A DNA stretch of 64,000 bases from Apteryx mantelli (GCF_036417845.1 NC_089994.1:17936001-18000000); one strand, 5' to 3'. Positions 12,601 through 25,761 are shown, counted from the first letter of the stretch. The notes: generated by a model not told the origin, from the sequence alone. A program made the numbers and translations.

Positions 12601-14360
12601 CAGATGCTTTTCCCTTGTGGTTTGCATAATGCATTTCTCCTTCCACTTACTATCGAATACGGTGCACTTGGCCCAAAAAGAGAAACAACTTGCAGTAATA
12701 TTTACAAGCTAATTAGGCAGAGAACAGACTTGCACATCACTAGAATACCAAAAAAGAGCCATTTGGGCTGGGAGGGCTTTTTCTGATTTTCTCTGGAAAT
12801 CAAAACTGCGAAGGGCTGCTGCTTGGCTGCCCCAGAGACCTGAAGCCATCCCTCTCGGAGCACAGCCCCGTCCCCAGCAGCAGTTTGCCCGTCAGGAAGA
12901 GCAGATGGGGCCAGATGCCGCGGTGCTCCTGGGATACAGAGTCTCCTGCCTGGCAGCCGGCAGCCCCACGGCAGCCCCGTGCCGCGGCCGAGCTGGTCGC
13001 TTGCCAGGGTGCTCGTTCCAGGCGTGGGCGCCCGGTGCAGCCCTGTCGCACCACGTGCTGGAGGGACACGGTGACAAACCGCACAGTCGCAGTGCCACAA
13101 GGAGCGAAGCGCCTCGAGACCTGCGCTGCGGACGCTTTCCAGCTGTGGCAGCGCTGGGGATTCAGGCAGGCGCAGCCTCGCGCGTGCTGCAGTCTCACAC
13201 CCCCGGTGCAGCTCTGCTACCCACGGGGCTGTGCTGCTCTCGCTCCTCCCTGCCGGACCGCAGCGTGTGCCGGGCACAGACCTCTCAGACCTACAGCACC
13301 ACGCACTGTTTTAACTCCCTCCTGCAAAAATCTCTCCTTGCTGGGTGCTCTCTGCGGGAGCAAGGCGCCAGTGGTTCCTGCTGTCCTCCTAGGAGTTGAG
13401 CGGGGTTTGGCTGCAGCAGACTCCATCCTTCCCGGGAACAATCCAGCTTCAACTAACATCTGGCAGGCCTGGAGCTGGCCTGAGCGCTGGATTTCGGCAA
13501 GCAGCAGCAGCACCCTGTAGGCCTTGGCAATAACCCGCACCTCTGCCCACGTTACTCTCTTGCTGCACCTTGCAAGGTTAGGGGAAAAACCAAGCTGTAG
13601 GCTGCAGGGGGCACGGAGAAAGCTGAGAGCAGATTTAAGGGACATCAGCCACTGTAGCAGCTTACCGATAACGCTCTTCACCCCTAAACCGCAGGATTTC
13701 AGCATGAAAGCGTCAGCCAAACACTATGGGAGAGCGTGCCCGGGGCCATCACAGCCCTCAAAGGCCAGTGCCCAGGGCTAAAAGCGACTGGCTGAGACCT
13801 GCCAGCGCCTTAAAACAAGTGAAGCCACGACCACGCGGAGGGACGGAGGTGCACTGAACCCTGCTCTGGGCACAGCAGGGGCTAGAAAGCCTCCAAAGGA
13901 CCCTAGGAGAAGGTCAGAAGCGGAGGTCAAGGACACAGGGCACCGGGATTACGCCTCTCTCTCGGAAGCGGAGCCGTCACAGCAGCCAACTCACAGAGCC
14001 CATCCCGGCTCTGCCCCACGCCAAGCACACGGATGCTCTCACTACGGCTCTGCGAAGGAAAGCGAGGACGAGGGAGATGCTTGTAAGGATGGGGGGGATG
14101 AGAAAGCAGCACGCAGGCCCGGTGCCTCCCCACTAAGAATTCAGGCAAGCAGCTGTCCCCGAACTAAGTCGGCCCTGCGACAACGCTGCCCCTGCCCTGC
14201 AGGCTGGGGGAAGCCAAAACGGCAGCACTGCATAGCAGCAGGGCCCAAAAATAAATACAGCTACTGCAGCGGGGATTTAGGGGACAAAGTCTAATCCCCC
14301 AGGTACCGAGCCTGCATCCCTGCCCATCTTCAGCTACCTCACTTGAACCACCCACTACTT
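9621..14360. other. Intergenic DNA, no gene seen
   Basis: Mixed to GC-rich sequence. The longest frames (287 codons minus at 9,597-10,460; 211 codons plus at 12,885-13,520) are overlapped by frames on the opposite strand, have no recognisable domain and no splice logic. I see no RNA gene or repeat family here. Confidence 0.45.
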
Positions 14361-14650
14361 CTCTAATTCTCTAAAATTACTGTTGAGAGAGGCAAGGCAA
14401 ATAGCATCTTCTTTCACCGCAACGGAGAAGGATTTGAATTTTTGTGCCGTGGGCTTAGAGGAAAAATTAAAGCCATGCTTGAAAGAAAGAACAATTGCCT
14501 TTTATTTATATTTAGCAGCACTCCCTGCACAAACCCCATCCAAAATGCAGTTTACAATAATACAACAAATTTTACAGTACATAAAACTCTACGCGCCAAG
14601 GGGAAAAACGCAACAAGGAATCAACATGCTCCTTCCACACGTCGCTTGAG
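14361..14650. promoter_or_regulatory. AT-rich block, candidate conserved element
   Basis: An AT-rich stretch with ATTTATATTTAGC and AATACAACAAATTTT-type sequence between GC-rich flanks. It could equally be the 3' end of an unannotated noncoding RNA. Evidence is composition only. Confidence 0.25.
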
Positions 14651-15080
14651 AGCGGCACTGCTTCCAGCCTCGCCAGAGAAGACTCGGGAGTGACCCCGCG
14701 GGGCTTCGCTCCCTGCCCGCTCCGAGGGGCCCGGGCCAGCGGGAGTCGGGGCAGCCACGGGCCACGCGCACATCTCCCACCTTGGCCCCGCACCTCTGTG
14801 GCCCAGCAGCAGCGACCGGTCCCACAAGCGAGGGTCGCCCACGTGCCGGGAGGAAGCATCCATCTACGGCCCCGAGAATCAACGCAAAAACGCTCCCCCT
14901 CTTGGGACGGGACTGCTCCAGCCCTGAAACCCACCTTCCCCGGAGAGGGGCCGCGTGGCATCCCAGCACTCCCCGAAGCCAGAAACGAGCTCCGGACAGG
15001 AGCGATCGGCGAGTCCCCGCGGCAGCCTGGGCGGCCTCTCCTGCCGCGCTGATTTAGGGCTCGCCAGGCGGCGGAAGGGC
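14651..15080. other. CpG-rich island without recognisable gene
   Basis: CpG-dense sequence from about 14,690 to 15,060 with overlapping chance frames on both strands. It may be an orphan CpG island, possibly a promoter of a noncoding transcript. Confidence 0.35.
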
Positions 15081-18000
15081 TCTGTGCCAACAGATCTTTG
15101 TCCCCTTCGGTGCCCCAGGTATCCATCAGGGAGCAGCTTGCTTTCGGAGCGCTAGTCCCCTGTCACTCAGGAATTATAGATCGCCCAGCAAAGCCGTGGG
15201 GAAATAATTGTTTGCTTGCTGCTCAGGCCGCAGAAATTCAAGGAGAAAATGAGATTTTGTTTGTTTGCTTTAGATCATGGGGTTTTCTTCCCTGCTGTGC
15301 TTATTTCAAAATCCCCTCTCCTCCCATTCAGCAGTCAAACAAGTACATGTAGGTACAACGGGTATTAGAACAGGAACGTGCCGATCCGGGGGGAGAACCT
15401 GCCCTTCAGCAGGCTGGTTGCCAGCCAGGCTCTGCACAGGGGAAGGGTTTGATGACCCCAAAAGGGAAATATCAACCCCACTTGATCCGAAAATTAGAGA
15501 AGGTGTCCACAGAGACACAGATTTGCAAAACCTCAGGACTTGAATTCATGATTTAAATAGCGCCTGGACAAAAAGCACACTCCCGACGAATAGAGATGTT
15601 CCACTGGATGCATTTAATCTCATTAACCCAGGAGCTGTTTGTGTGGTTTAGTTCAATCATGGCAGAGCGGGGAACCCAGACGCAGCAGCAGTTATACGCA
15701 GAAGCCAGCGGGGATGCTGCATTCAAGCACAGCTGAGATCAACCTGCCTGCTTTTACTGCCCCCAGAGCAGCAAAACCAGTGCAAAATAAATTACTCCAA
15801 GCAAGTTAGCGTTTCCTTGCAAAGAGGCCTCAGAAGTGCTGAATCCTCGAGCAGGCGATGCTCAGCCTCATCAGGAGGCTGGCAAAGACAGACATTAGCC
15901 CTGCGCCGAGAGGCAACTGCGGAGCCACGGTTACGCCGGCTGCTCGGGGCCTGCGGTACGGGGGCTCCGGGACCCCAGCTCTGCCTGCAGTGCAAGCACG
16001 CAGCCCCACGTGCCTTCGTGCAAAACACGGCTATAATTTATAAGGTCTCCTGTAGGCCAGAAGATGGTTGTTCTACAGTTCCTGCCCTGAGAACCTCTTT
16101 GGTTCTGGAGAAGACCAGAAGTAAGGACGCAGGAAGGAGCTAGAAAAGGGTTCTGACTTCAGAGAAAGGGGGAAGGCAGAAAGCACAGGGCCAGCTCCAG
16201 CTCTGTAGACAGCGGGATTTACAGCCCTCTGCCAAAGTCTTTCGCACCCATATTGCACCTCCATCCAATTCAATTTAATTGAATTGATTTCTTTGAATGA
16301 GCAGCTGCCTGAGCCACGAGACTTATTTATAGCAAGATCTTTCAGGCGACAGCGCTAATAAATGCCAGCAAAGAGGAGGTGCCCATGACCCCGACGGAGC
16401 CTCGGTGCAGCATAGGAACAGCCCATCTCTGCTAAAACTTGCTCTTCTCCCACTAACAAGATTTACCATCACCTGAAACTCCCCTGCACCATGTAGGGTG
16501 GCCTTTGCTAATGCCAGCCTGCAGCAACCCCACCACTTCCATTTGGCGCAAGGATGAGCCCTACGTAGGCACCAGGCGGTCCCGAGGCTCAGATCCCAAG
16601 TTGTCTGGAAGCAATGAGTGTGGGCACCGCATACTTCTTCAGAGCGGGGTCCAGCTCCTTGGCCAGCAAGGGCAAATCTGTGTGCTGGAGGGTTCAGACC
16701 AACACACCTGCAAGGGCCGAGCGTGGCCCCCAAGATAGCCCAGCGCGAGGAGGGCCAGAGCAGAGCTCCCTCTGGATCCTGCCGACATTTATGAGCAGGC
16801 AGGAGGAGGCCCTCTGCCCCTGCGGCCCGCTCCTCCCTGGGCTGTGCTGGGGGGCAGAAGACAAGAGGCTCTCCAGAGGCAAGAGAGCCTCTGCAAATGG
16901 ATTCAGTGCAAGAGCTGCAGTCCTAGTGCTTTTTCTGCCCCTGCCTGATTCCTTATCCAGTCTCTAATGTCTTGCTATTAAATACAAGACAGTTTAAAGC
17001 ACAAGAAAGAAAACCTAGAACTCTATTCCGGATGATCTGGAGGAAAAAAAACCTCCTATCTTTTGCCAAAAATCTAGGATTTTGCTTTCTCAGTCCTGAA
17101 TTTCAATCTCAGAAAGCTCATACCTGCCATAGAGACAACTGCCGTTCACTTTACTCTTATCATTGCTAGATTCACATGGTTTGCAATCCCAGCGCATTAT
17201 ACAAATCCAAGACTATTGTGCTCTTTCATCACCCTCATTGTCAAAACCACTCCCTGCTTCGGGTTTTCTCCCTCTTTTCAAGCTTGGACCACATACCCGA
17301 GACACTCGGAGAGACCTGGGCTGTGGCTGCAGCAGGGCACTCAATACTGCTGAATTTCGTCCCAACTTTACAACTGCATGATTAGAGTTTATCTTCTCAC
17401 TCCCCAAGCTTCACCTTCCCCAACTGTAAAGTATGTTTTATTCTAGGAGCAGAAGGCATATGGAGAGGATTTTGTTAGCTGATGGCTGAATGACACTGAA
17501 ATCTTTGGTGCGAAACACAGGAAAAGAGCAAGTTCTCCCTTGAACTTGAGTATCATTAGGATTAGTCACACTGGAGCAAACCGGCTAGGACACGTCTTGG
17601 CCAGCCCAGGCAAGCACCACACACGTGTCTCCAGCGATGCTACCCCTGCTTTTGCCTTCTCTGCTGCATCCGTCTAAACAGCCCTTCAGCCGACAAATGA
17701 ACCCGAACCCTTTTGGCCTGTGTAAAACTAACTGTTTGCAAGAACTCTGCTCTGGAGTCACAGCTGGATGGTTTTTGAAGACTCACTTCTTGAGGAGATT
17801 CTGAATATTTCTCACTTTTCTCACAACTGGAAATAATAGAGAACCTCCTTTTTGGTGCTATTATCGTTTGCATTCCTGGATTATCTAAACACTGCTTGGA
17901 TGAAGATGTGAATCAGAAATTAAACCATCTCACAAACGTCAACCGTTCCTGCCAGACACTTTTCAGTCACCTTCTCCCAAAGCTATCCATCATGAGGCAC

Positions 18001-18780
18001 CAGTTTAATTGAAGGCCAGTCCACTAGGTCATCTACATTTACAGAAATAGGTCCTACAAAGCTTTGACACTGTCTATCCAGCATTTTCACTAGCTCTGAG
18101 AATATCAGTAAACAGCCTTATCAGATACAAGGTTAGTCACGGGTTAAGTTTTAGCAGCTGCTGTGTTATTGTTGACCTCTCCCCCTTACTCTTACATGCT
18201 GCTTCATCCCTGATCCCAGCAATCAGCCCTGGCAGAGCGCTCTGATTTCACTGACAGACAGGTGGAAATGCTCCAAGCTGCTGGACCTGCTACTCTAGGG
18301 CTTCCCACACTCAACACACGAGCAATTGTGGCCTGCATTTCCCAAGCGCAGACGAGGTCTAAGGACAATTCCCCTGCCATAACCCGCTCCGCGCATGGGT
18401 GGTTTCCGCCTCCGACACTTTGCACAAGAGGTGAACAAGAGGGGACTGAAGAGAAACTGAATATAAATAGCACAACCCAGTTCTGAAGCCAGCCTTAGGC
18501 TCTGAGGACAAACGAAGGCTCAGGAGCAACTCTGCACACTTGAGGGAAGCTGATCAAAGACCAGCTCTCTGAAAGGAGTTGGTTTACTGCTGCGTTGTGT
18601 AATCCAGAGCATAACGGTGGACGTGTCACGGCAACGAGGGCTAGAGAAGCTTCTCATGGCAGAATGTTATTCGGAAGAGCTCAGCACAAAGGGACACTGG
18701 AAAGGCAACATATTTCTCAACATCTAGGCAGAAGGCTTGCTACAGACCCCAGAGGATCCTGAGCGCTGGTATTAAAGCAC
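15081..18780. other. Intergenic DNA, no gene seen
   Basis: Mixed unique sequence with no recognisable exon, RNA gene or transposon. The only structured item I found is the short perfect palindrome near 16,276, listed separately. Confidence 0.45.
16266..16286. repeat. 21-bp perfect palindrome
   Basis: CAATTCAATT and its exact reverse complement are separated by a single T. In AT-rich DNA such a palindrome may bind a dimeric homeodomain or other factor, or may be chance. Confidence 0.6.
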
Positions 18781-19240
18781 TTAAAGATTGCAAAGATCTG
18801 CTCTAATTGTTCATCCTAGTGAAATACAGGGAAAATAAACTTTTAGAAATCAAAGGCTAATGCATGAAGCAGATGTGCCGGCAACGATAAGGCAAAGCAA
18901 GGCTTTTAGAAACCAAATTTGAGCTTTGCACAGATTAGACATTAAAATGAACTCACTTAATTTCATGCCATATGCAAATCTTCACCAGCTGTCAGCTCTG
19001 TAATCACTGGAGACTAAATGTAATAACTAAACAAGAACAAAAATGCAGCAAAGATTGGGTTCTGCAGAAGTCCGTTTATTAGCAGTTTTATGTTCTGGGA
19101 AGCCAGGGAACATGCCAAGCCTACTGCCCACGTCTAGGGATGCATATAACCCAAATACCAGCAAGAGCCTCAGTAAAACGTCTGCAAATAAAGTAACTTA
19201 AAATGATGAGGCTACTACGTACTCCTGACATTTAAGGGTT
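18781..19240. promoter_or_regulatory. AT-rich block with octamer motif, candidate conserved element
   Basis: Unique AT-leaning sequence with an exact ATGCAAAT octamer (18,972-18,979, POU-factor consensus) close to a CAGCTGTCAG E-box region and TAATCACT. The combination is enhancer-like, but conservation is untested. Confidence 0.3.
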
Positions 19241-20760
19241 TCCAGAAGAGCACCAACTGCTGCTTTTGCATGATCTGACTCCCACTAATTTGGTAGCTGG
19301 ACCAAATGAGTGACCCAGCTTTCCTAGAGCAAAGGCCAGGTAAGCACCAGGCATCTTCCTAGACCACAGCCAGATGGTACAGCAAATGGCTGTCTCCATC
19401 CTCAGGCTTCTCTCTTCCTTTGAACCCCTCAATGTATGAAGCATATGTGCCAGGACAACCAGGAGTCCATAAACACAGAACAAGGAGAAATGTTCCTGCT
19501 TCCCTCTAGAGCAAAAAGCCTTTAAATGCTGATTCCCACCTAAGCAGAGTGTATCACCCTGGCTTTTAGTAGTACTGACCGCACAGCTATGCCAGGCAGC
19601 ACCGACAGGCCACACTCGCTCTGTCCCCTGCGGTGTACAGAGGAGCTGTGCTGAATTATTGCACAACGTTGGCCAGTTACTGAAATATTCAGCAAGCATC
19701 ACTTCTACTGAAATAATTCTACAGAGCTCTTAGCTCTCGCCTGAAGCCATTTGCCACGTCTGGGAGAAATGGCAATCTCTTACAATTGCTTCCAAAACGG
19801 ACAAGCCTCTGGGAAAAGGGAAGCTCTTCGTTCCTTCGTGCAAAGGCACGGTGCTGGCCCAGCCAGCAGAAGCAACAGATGCATCACTGGTTTCAAGATC
19901 TGAACTGCATCCAGCTGTCAGCAGTGCAGGATGTGGCTTATATTCACCTGGCGTTAGCTGATCATTAGCTACGAACGGCACAGATGTAAGCTGCAGTTTT
20001 TGGAGATCAGTGAAAGGCAGGCAAGGAAGCCGCAGCAGGGACAGCGGAGAGCAGCTCCGTCTGCGACAGGCTGCCAGTCACTGCCCACGGGAGCTGCAGG
20101 AGGGGGCGGCACGCAGAGGGGCAGAGGCGTTACATTCAAGTACTGGAAAGCAGGTAACAAGGTGGCTACAAGGCAAGAGACGATAACAACAGCGCTTCAT
20201 CAGAAAGGCTCCCTCAGAGCTAACACGGCAACAGGTTTAGACAAACCGCCTTAGCTGACAGACAAGACACAAACGCACGCGTGCGCACCAGCTTCGCTGC
20301 GTGTGTTTCCATGGTGCTTGCATTTCACCCGGGGAATCGCACACCACGGGCCTGCTCCGCCAGCACGCTGCACCCACATCCCAGCAGCAGGCGGCATGCA
20401 AGGAGCTGCACCTCGGAGCATCACATTTTCACATCCCTTCACCCAGCCTGAACAAGGCAAGGAGCATGCCGCAGCCCACCCCAGCATCGTTCCTTCTGTG
20501 AACACGCAGTTAGCAGGGAGGGCTCTGGGAACAGACGGCGCGCACTTCGCACGTGGCCGGGCTCTGCTGGCATCCCGGCATCAGGAGAGCGAAGATCTGA
20601 ATGCGAATGACACAGCAAGACGCTTCCACGCGATGCTGAGCGCCTGTGAAATCTGCCTGCGGTGCTTGCCCTACATCCAGCACAGACAGATTTACACACA
20701 GCTCCCGCTCCGGCTCAGCCTCTTCCTGGTGAAAGCCATAAAGCCCAGCAGAGGAGATTT
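19241..20760. other. Intergenic DNA, no gene seen
   Basis: Mixed sequence. A 12-of-14 match to the CTCF core lies at 20,096-20,109 (plus) but is too weak to call. No exon, RNA gene or repeat was recognised. Confidence 0.45.
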
Positions 20761-21880
20761 AACATTCCATTTCCAAAGTAATTAAATCCAGCCATATAAA
20801 GTGAAATGTTTAACAACTCCAATTTTTGCAGAGTGCTGGAGGAACCTGATAAAGATGGAGTTACACTGCTAGTAGTAAACAGGGGCTGTTCTCTGTTCCG
20901 CTACTGGTAGCGGGTAGAGGGGAGTCTGAATTTTAATTTGGAAGAATTTCAGAGGACACATTTTATTTAGCAGCATGCAGGGCAATAAGATGCATAGAAA
21001 GCTGTGAACTACGCATGCCCTCTTTCTCCGTATTTCCAAGAGGGTTCTCCAGCCAGTAGCTAAGCTCTGCTGAGGCCCAAAATGGCAAAGATTGCTTTGC
21101 AAATCCATTTATTCTAATTCTAGCTGTTGCCTTTTTGTTTCTGAATGTAGTTGCTGAGAAAATGGTCATGCAGAATTCCTGAGGTCAGATCTACATTTCA
21201 ATGTTACTAACCACAGAGACGTTTTATGATTTATAAGGATCATCTGCCTGTTTTGGGTTGTATTTTTAACACTGATCAACATACACAAAAAGCCATGTGA
21301 ATATCCCAGTCTCTGGGAGCCTTTGGAAACTTAGATTCACGGAGAAGTAAAGCCAGAGAGGCTGGCATTTATTGAGGCCGCTGCTCCAGAGCACCTGCTT
21401 CACTTCCCCAAGATTTTAGAACTGAAGTAGCTCTCAAAGGCTGTATTTATGGAGCATCCTCATTATCAAGCACGGCTCAGGGCAGCCCAGGGCGAGCAGA
21501 ACCCCTCGCAGGCCGTCCTCAGTGATCAAAAGACTGAAACGTTAGAAATCAGTAAGAGAGCAACTCCCAGCTCTTCCTTCTGAAAACAATAATAATTGAG
21601 GACTTGATGGCTGCTGATGGAAGAGCTGGCCTCCAAAGCCAATCAGCAGGCCAAGGCATTCGGCCAAATACAGTAATTATAGACCCAACCACACTGGAAA
21701 AGCCTTATTTTCCCTAGAGGTCTGGTGGCCCCAGCCTCAAGAGCCAGGAAACAGGGAGTGCCCCTTCCAGATGAAGGACTGGATTATGGTGCCAGAGTCC
21801 CGCTAAACCAAGACATATTCCCTGCCCTGAAGAGACAGCACAGAGGTAGCACAAAGATTTGCTAACGTATGGCTGCTTTA
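20761..21880. promoter_or_regulatory. AT-leaning unique sequence, candidate conserved elements
   Basis: Two AT-rich patches (about 20,760-21,270 and 21,590-21,720, the latter with CAGTAATTATAG) in unique sequence without frames of note. They resemble the other putative regulatory blocks of the desert. Confidence 0.25.
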
Positions 21881-23300
21881 CACCTGTTTGTAGAGCAGGA
21901 GATGTGTTTCTCTATGTGGGGGCGTGCGCGCGTGGCTGGATACTTGTAGCTCCGCAATAAAGACTGCAAAGACAGAAGAGAATTGCAATAGGCAAAATAT
22001 ACTTGCTGCTAACGGAGGAGGAAGAGCAGGGAGCCGGCAGGCAGCGGGGAGGATCACAGAGGGCAAAAGCTGCTCTCCTGTACGGAGCGCCCAAGCTGCA
22101 GCAGCAGAGCCCACCGAGTCCTTTCCCTGGGAGGGATCCTGCTCCCGCGGAGCTGCCCGGGGGGGTCAGCAGCTCGGTAAAGGCCACCGCTTCCCAACCA
22201 CGGCCCAACAGGAAGGCTGCTCCGAGCCGGCGCTCCCATCCGCACCTCCGCGCCATCCCTCCACCTTCCCCAGAGACCCCGCGGTGATGCTCCCAGCAGC
22301 AAGCGGGGGGCAGCAGGCAGCCGCTGCACCAGCGCCCGGGGGCCAGGACGCCCTGTGCTCCGGGGCCAGTCCCCAGCAGGCCCCCGGGGTGTCCCTCCGA
22401 GCCCCGTCCCCCTCCTCAGGCGCGAGCCCCCCGCTAGGGCAGCGGAGGCCCCCAGGGACCCGGGCACTGCCGCCCTCCTCCCGGCGCTCCGGCCTGCCGC
22501 GCGGTTGCCCTGGTGATCGCAAACCCTACCCTCTCCAGGCGCCTTTATCTTATTCTTCAGGTAGTTAGGGAAGAGCATCCCATCGGCAGCCCCCCGTGGA
22601 GCCGCCACGGCGCTCGGCTGCCTGCAGACCGCCGGCTCCCAGCTGCGGCATCAGCCTGCGTCGCGCACGAGGGGCAAACGCTGCCCCAGCCGGAGCCGCA
22701 GCTGCGGGGCCCGGGGACACCCTGCCCCCGGGGCGCTGGCAGGAGGCGAAAAGGCGTCCCAGTCTCCGGGGCGAGGCGGAAGGCCTTCCCCCGGGGGGAC
22801 GGGGACGGCCACCTCCGGGAAGAGCCTCTGGCCAGCCAACAAGGCCCGCTTCATCCTCCAGCTGCAAAAGACTCCTGCAGCTGAACATCACCAAGGAAAA
22901 AAAAAGAAATAAAAGGGAAGAGTGATGAGGATCTAGTCATTCCCAAGCCCGCACTAAACAGAGAGGGCATTTTGAGAAAGTCCCGGGAGGGAAGAGCCGG
23001 AGGGCATCCAAGATGAGAAGAGGCTCCCTCAGCACGGAGCGCGCTGCCAGCCCCAGCGGGGCGCAGGGCCACGGTGTCCTCCCGGGCCCCCACGCCGCCG
23101 CCCAGGGGTCTCTCCCGGACCCTCACCCGGAGTGCAGGCCCCGAGAGCGCCCAGCGGCGCCGACCGACGCTTCATGCCCGCGGGAAGGGCCATGTCCAAC
23201 CCAGCCAGTCCCACCTTCGCATCGGCGAGGAAAAGTGCCACGTCCAGGTCTCAAAAGCCGCCGTCTTGTCCTGCCGAGTCCCCGCAGGACACCTGCTGAG
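21881..23300. other. Largest orphan CpG-rich island
   Basis: About 1.3 kb of strongly CpG-rich sequence with many overlapping frames on both strands (up to 214 codons), all low-complexity Pro/Ala/Arg/Gly-rich. It is the best candidate in the left half for a promoter of an unannotated transcript. I could not find convincing donor/acceptor pairs that would join a coding sequence. Confidence 0.4.
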
Positions 23301-23674
23301 CTCTGACAGCTGTCACTACCTTAGCAGGGGGCGAGCTGAGACTCTTGCACAGGAGAATAGCTCCTTTTGTAATCCGCTCCTACAAAACTCCTACCCTCTT
23401 GCCTGTTTTAGCCCTCCTTGTCCTAGATTACAAGCCCTAGGGATGGCAAGTGTACGGATTTTTCACTATTGAATAATGCATCTTGCAAACAAGCCCCCGG
23501 TAACAGCGGGCTTGCTGCAATAGGTCTTTTCTGAGACGCAGACAAGCCTTCCCCCCCTCTCTGCCAAACCGGCCACGGCAGCCTGCGCTGCAAGCGGTGC
23601 CCGCAACGGCCTGACCCATCCGTGACGCCTGGGAAAGAGCTGGAGCTCGCTCGCACCCCTGCGCGGCTCTGGGG
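23301..23674. other. Intergenic sequence next to CR1, nothing recognised
   Basis: Mixed unique sequence immediately downstream of the CR1 3' end. No gene or repeat recognised. Confidence 0.4.
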
Positions 23675-25755
23675 AATCACAGAATCACAGAATCACTGAG
23701 GTTGGAAGGGACCTCTGGAGATCATCTAGTCCAACCCCCCTGCTCCACCAGGGTCACCTAGAGCACATTGCACAGGATTGCATCCAGGCGGCTTTTGAAT
23801 ATCTCCAGAGAAGGAGACTCCACCACCTCTCGGGGCAACCTGTTCCAGTGCTCTGTCACCCTCACAGTGAAAAAGTTTTTCCTCATGTTAAGATGGAAGT
23901 GTCTGTGTTTCAGTTTGTGCCCATTGCCTCGCGTCCTGTCGCTCGGCACCACTGAAAAGAGTCTGGCCCCATCCTCTCGACACCCTCCCTTCAGATACTT
24001 ATACACATTGATAAGATCTCCTCTCAGCCTTCTCTTCTCCAAGCTAAACAGGCCAAGCTCTCTCAGCCTTTCCTCATAAGAGAGATGCTCCAGTCCCCTA
24101 ATCATCTTTGTGGCCCTTCGCTGGACTTGCTCCAGTAGTGCCACATCCCTCTTGTACTGGGGAGCCCAGAACTGGACACAGTACTCCAGATGTGGCCTCA
24201 CCAGGGCTGAGTAGAGGGGGAGAATCACTTCCCTCGACCTGCTGGCAACACTCTTTCTGATGCAGCCCAGGATACCATTGGCCTTCTTGGCCACAAGGGC
24301 ACATTGCTGCCTCATGGTTAACTTGGTGTCCACCAGCACTCCCAGGTCCTTCTCCGCAGAGCTGCTTTCCAGCAGGTCAACCCCCAACCTGTACTGCTGC
24401 ATGGGGTTATTCCTCCCCAGGTGCAGGACCCTGCACTTCCCTTTGTTGAATTTCATGAGGTTCCTCTCTGCCCACCTCTCCAGCCTGTCCAAATCTCTTT
24501 GAATGGCAGCACAGCCCTCTGGCGTATCGGCCACTCCTCCCAGTTTTGTATCATCAGCAAACTTGCTGAGGGTGCACTCTGTGCCTTCATCCAGGTCATT
24601 GATGAAGAAGTTGAACAAGACTGGACCCAGTACTGACCCCTGGGGGACACCGCTAGCTACAGGCCTCCAACTAGACTCTGTACCACTGATCACAACTCTC
24701 TGAGCTCTGCCATTCAGCCAGTTCTCAATCCACCTCACTGTCCACTCATCTAACCCACACTTCCTGAGCTTGTCTATGAGGATGCTATGGGAGACAGTGT
24801 CAAAAGCCTTGCTGAAGTCTAGGTAGACAACATCCACTGCTCTCCCCTCATCTACCCAGCCAGTCATTCCATCATAGAAGGCTATCAGATTGGTTAGGCA
24901 TGATTTCCCCTTGGTGAAGCCATGCTGACTACTCCTGATCACCTTCTTTTCCTCCACATGCGTGGAGATGGCTTCCAGGATGAGCTGCTCCATCACCTTT
25001 CCAGGGATGGAGGTGAGGCTGACTGGCCTGTAGTTCCCTGGGTCCTCCTTCTTGCCCTTTTTGAAGACTGGGGTGACATTGGCTTTCTTCCAGTCCTCAG
25101 GCACCTCTCCTGTTCTCCATGACCTTTCAAAGATGATGGAGAGTGGCTTAGCAATAACATCCGCCAGCTCCCTCAGCACTCGTGGGTGCATCCCATCAGG
25201 GCCCATGGATTTGTGGGTGTCAAGTTTGCTTAAATGATCTCTAACCCACTCCTCCTCCACCAAGGGAAAGTCTTCCTCTCTCCAGACTTTCTCTCTTGCC
25301 TCCGGGGTCTGGGGCTCCTGAGGGCTGGCCTGAGCAGTAAAGACTGAAGCAAAGAAGGCATTCAGTAACTCTGCCTTCTCTGCATCCTTCGTCACCAGGG
25401 CACCCACCCCATTCAGCAAAGGGCCCACGTTTTCCCTAGTCTTCCTCTTGCTGCTGATGTATTTGAAGAAGCCCTTCTTGTTGTCCTTGACATCTCTAGC
25501 CAGATTTAATTCCAGACGGGCCTTAGCCTTCCTCGTCGCATCCCTGCATACTCTGACAACATTCCTATATTCCTCCCAAGTGGCCTGTCCCCCTTTCCAC
25601 TTTCTGTAGACTTCCTTCTTCTGGTTGAGTTTTGCCAGGAGCTCCTTGCTCATCCATGCAGGTCTCCTGCCTCCTTTGCTTGACTTCTTACTCATAGGGA
25701 TGCACCGCTCTTGAGCCTGGAGGAAGTGATGTTTGAATATTAACCAACTAAAGCC
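23675..25755 (-). mobile_element. CR1 LINE, 5'-truncated, with open reverse-transcriptase frame
   Basis: Minus-strand chicken-repeat-1 (CR1) non-LTR retrotransposon, about 2.08 kb. The 3' end (23,675-23,697) shows the diagnostic tandem ATTCTGTG octamers instead of a poly(A) tail, preceded by the well-known CR1 terminal sequence. The element begins inside ORF2 near 25,755, so ORF1 and the endonuclease domain are missing, as usual for CR1 copies. No target-site duplication is visible. It lies alone in the gene desert, about 5.8 kb upstream of the FICD promoter and in opposite orientation. The open frame suggests a fairly young insertion. Confidence 0.95.
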
Positions 25756-25761
25756 GCTCAT
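23758..25761 (-). CDS. CR1 ORF2 fragment: reverse transcriptase, endonuclease missing
   Basis: A frame of 667 codons with no internal stop. In order it shows the linker after the endonuclease ([11 protein letters not shown]), RT fingers/palm motifs ([44 protein letters not shown]), the [13 protein letters not shown] motif with a catalytic Asp, [13 protein letters not shown], and the catalytic box FADDTKLGG with both aspartates kept. It then continues into the CR1 C-terminal region to a TAG at 23,758-23,760. The frame is only part of ORF2. The first Met and a few residues after it may come from flanking DNA at the truncation point. In intact elements this enzyme performs target-primed reverse transcription. 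This copy cannot move by itself, though its RT domain looks intact. Confidence 0.9.
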   Translation of the reverse strand: MSGFSWLIFKHHFLQAQERCIPMSKKSSKGGRRPAWMSKELLAKLNQKKEVYRKWKGGQATWEEYRNVVRVCRDATRKAKARLELNLARDVKDNKKGFFKYISSKRKTRENVGPLLNGVGALVTKDAEKAELLNAFFASVFTAQASPQEPQTPEAREKVWREEDFPLVEEEWVRDHLSKLDTHKSMGPDGMHPRVLRELADVIAKPLSIIFERSWRTGEVPEDWKKANVTPVFKKGKKEDPGNYRPVSLTSIPGKVMEQLILEAISTHVEEKKVIRSSQHGFTKGKSCLTNLIAFYDGMTGWVDEGRAVDVVYLDFSKAFDTVSHSILIDKLRKCGLDEWTVRWIENWLNGRAQRVVISGTESSWRPVASGVPQGSVLGPVLFNFFINDLDEGTECTLSKFADDTKLGGVADTPEGCAAIQRDLDRLERWAERNLMKFNKGKCRVLHLGRNNPMQQYRLGVDLLESSSAEKDLGVLVDTKLTMRQQCALVAKKANGILGCIRKSVASRSREVILPLYSALVRPHLEYCVQFWAPQYKRDVALLEQVQRRATKMIRGLEHLSYEERLRELGLFSLEKRRLRGDLINVYKYLKGGCREDGARLFSVVPSDRTRGNGHKLKHRHFHLNMRKNFFTVRVTEHWNRLPREVVESPSLEIFKSRLDAILCNVL

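Noticed and set aside
19203-19232. C/D-box snoRNA-like ATGATGA ... CTGA
   Set aside because: Boxes are only about 20 nt apart, too short for a snoRNA, and no terminal stem is present.
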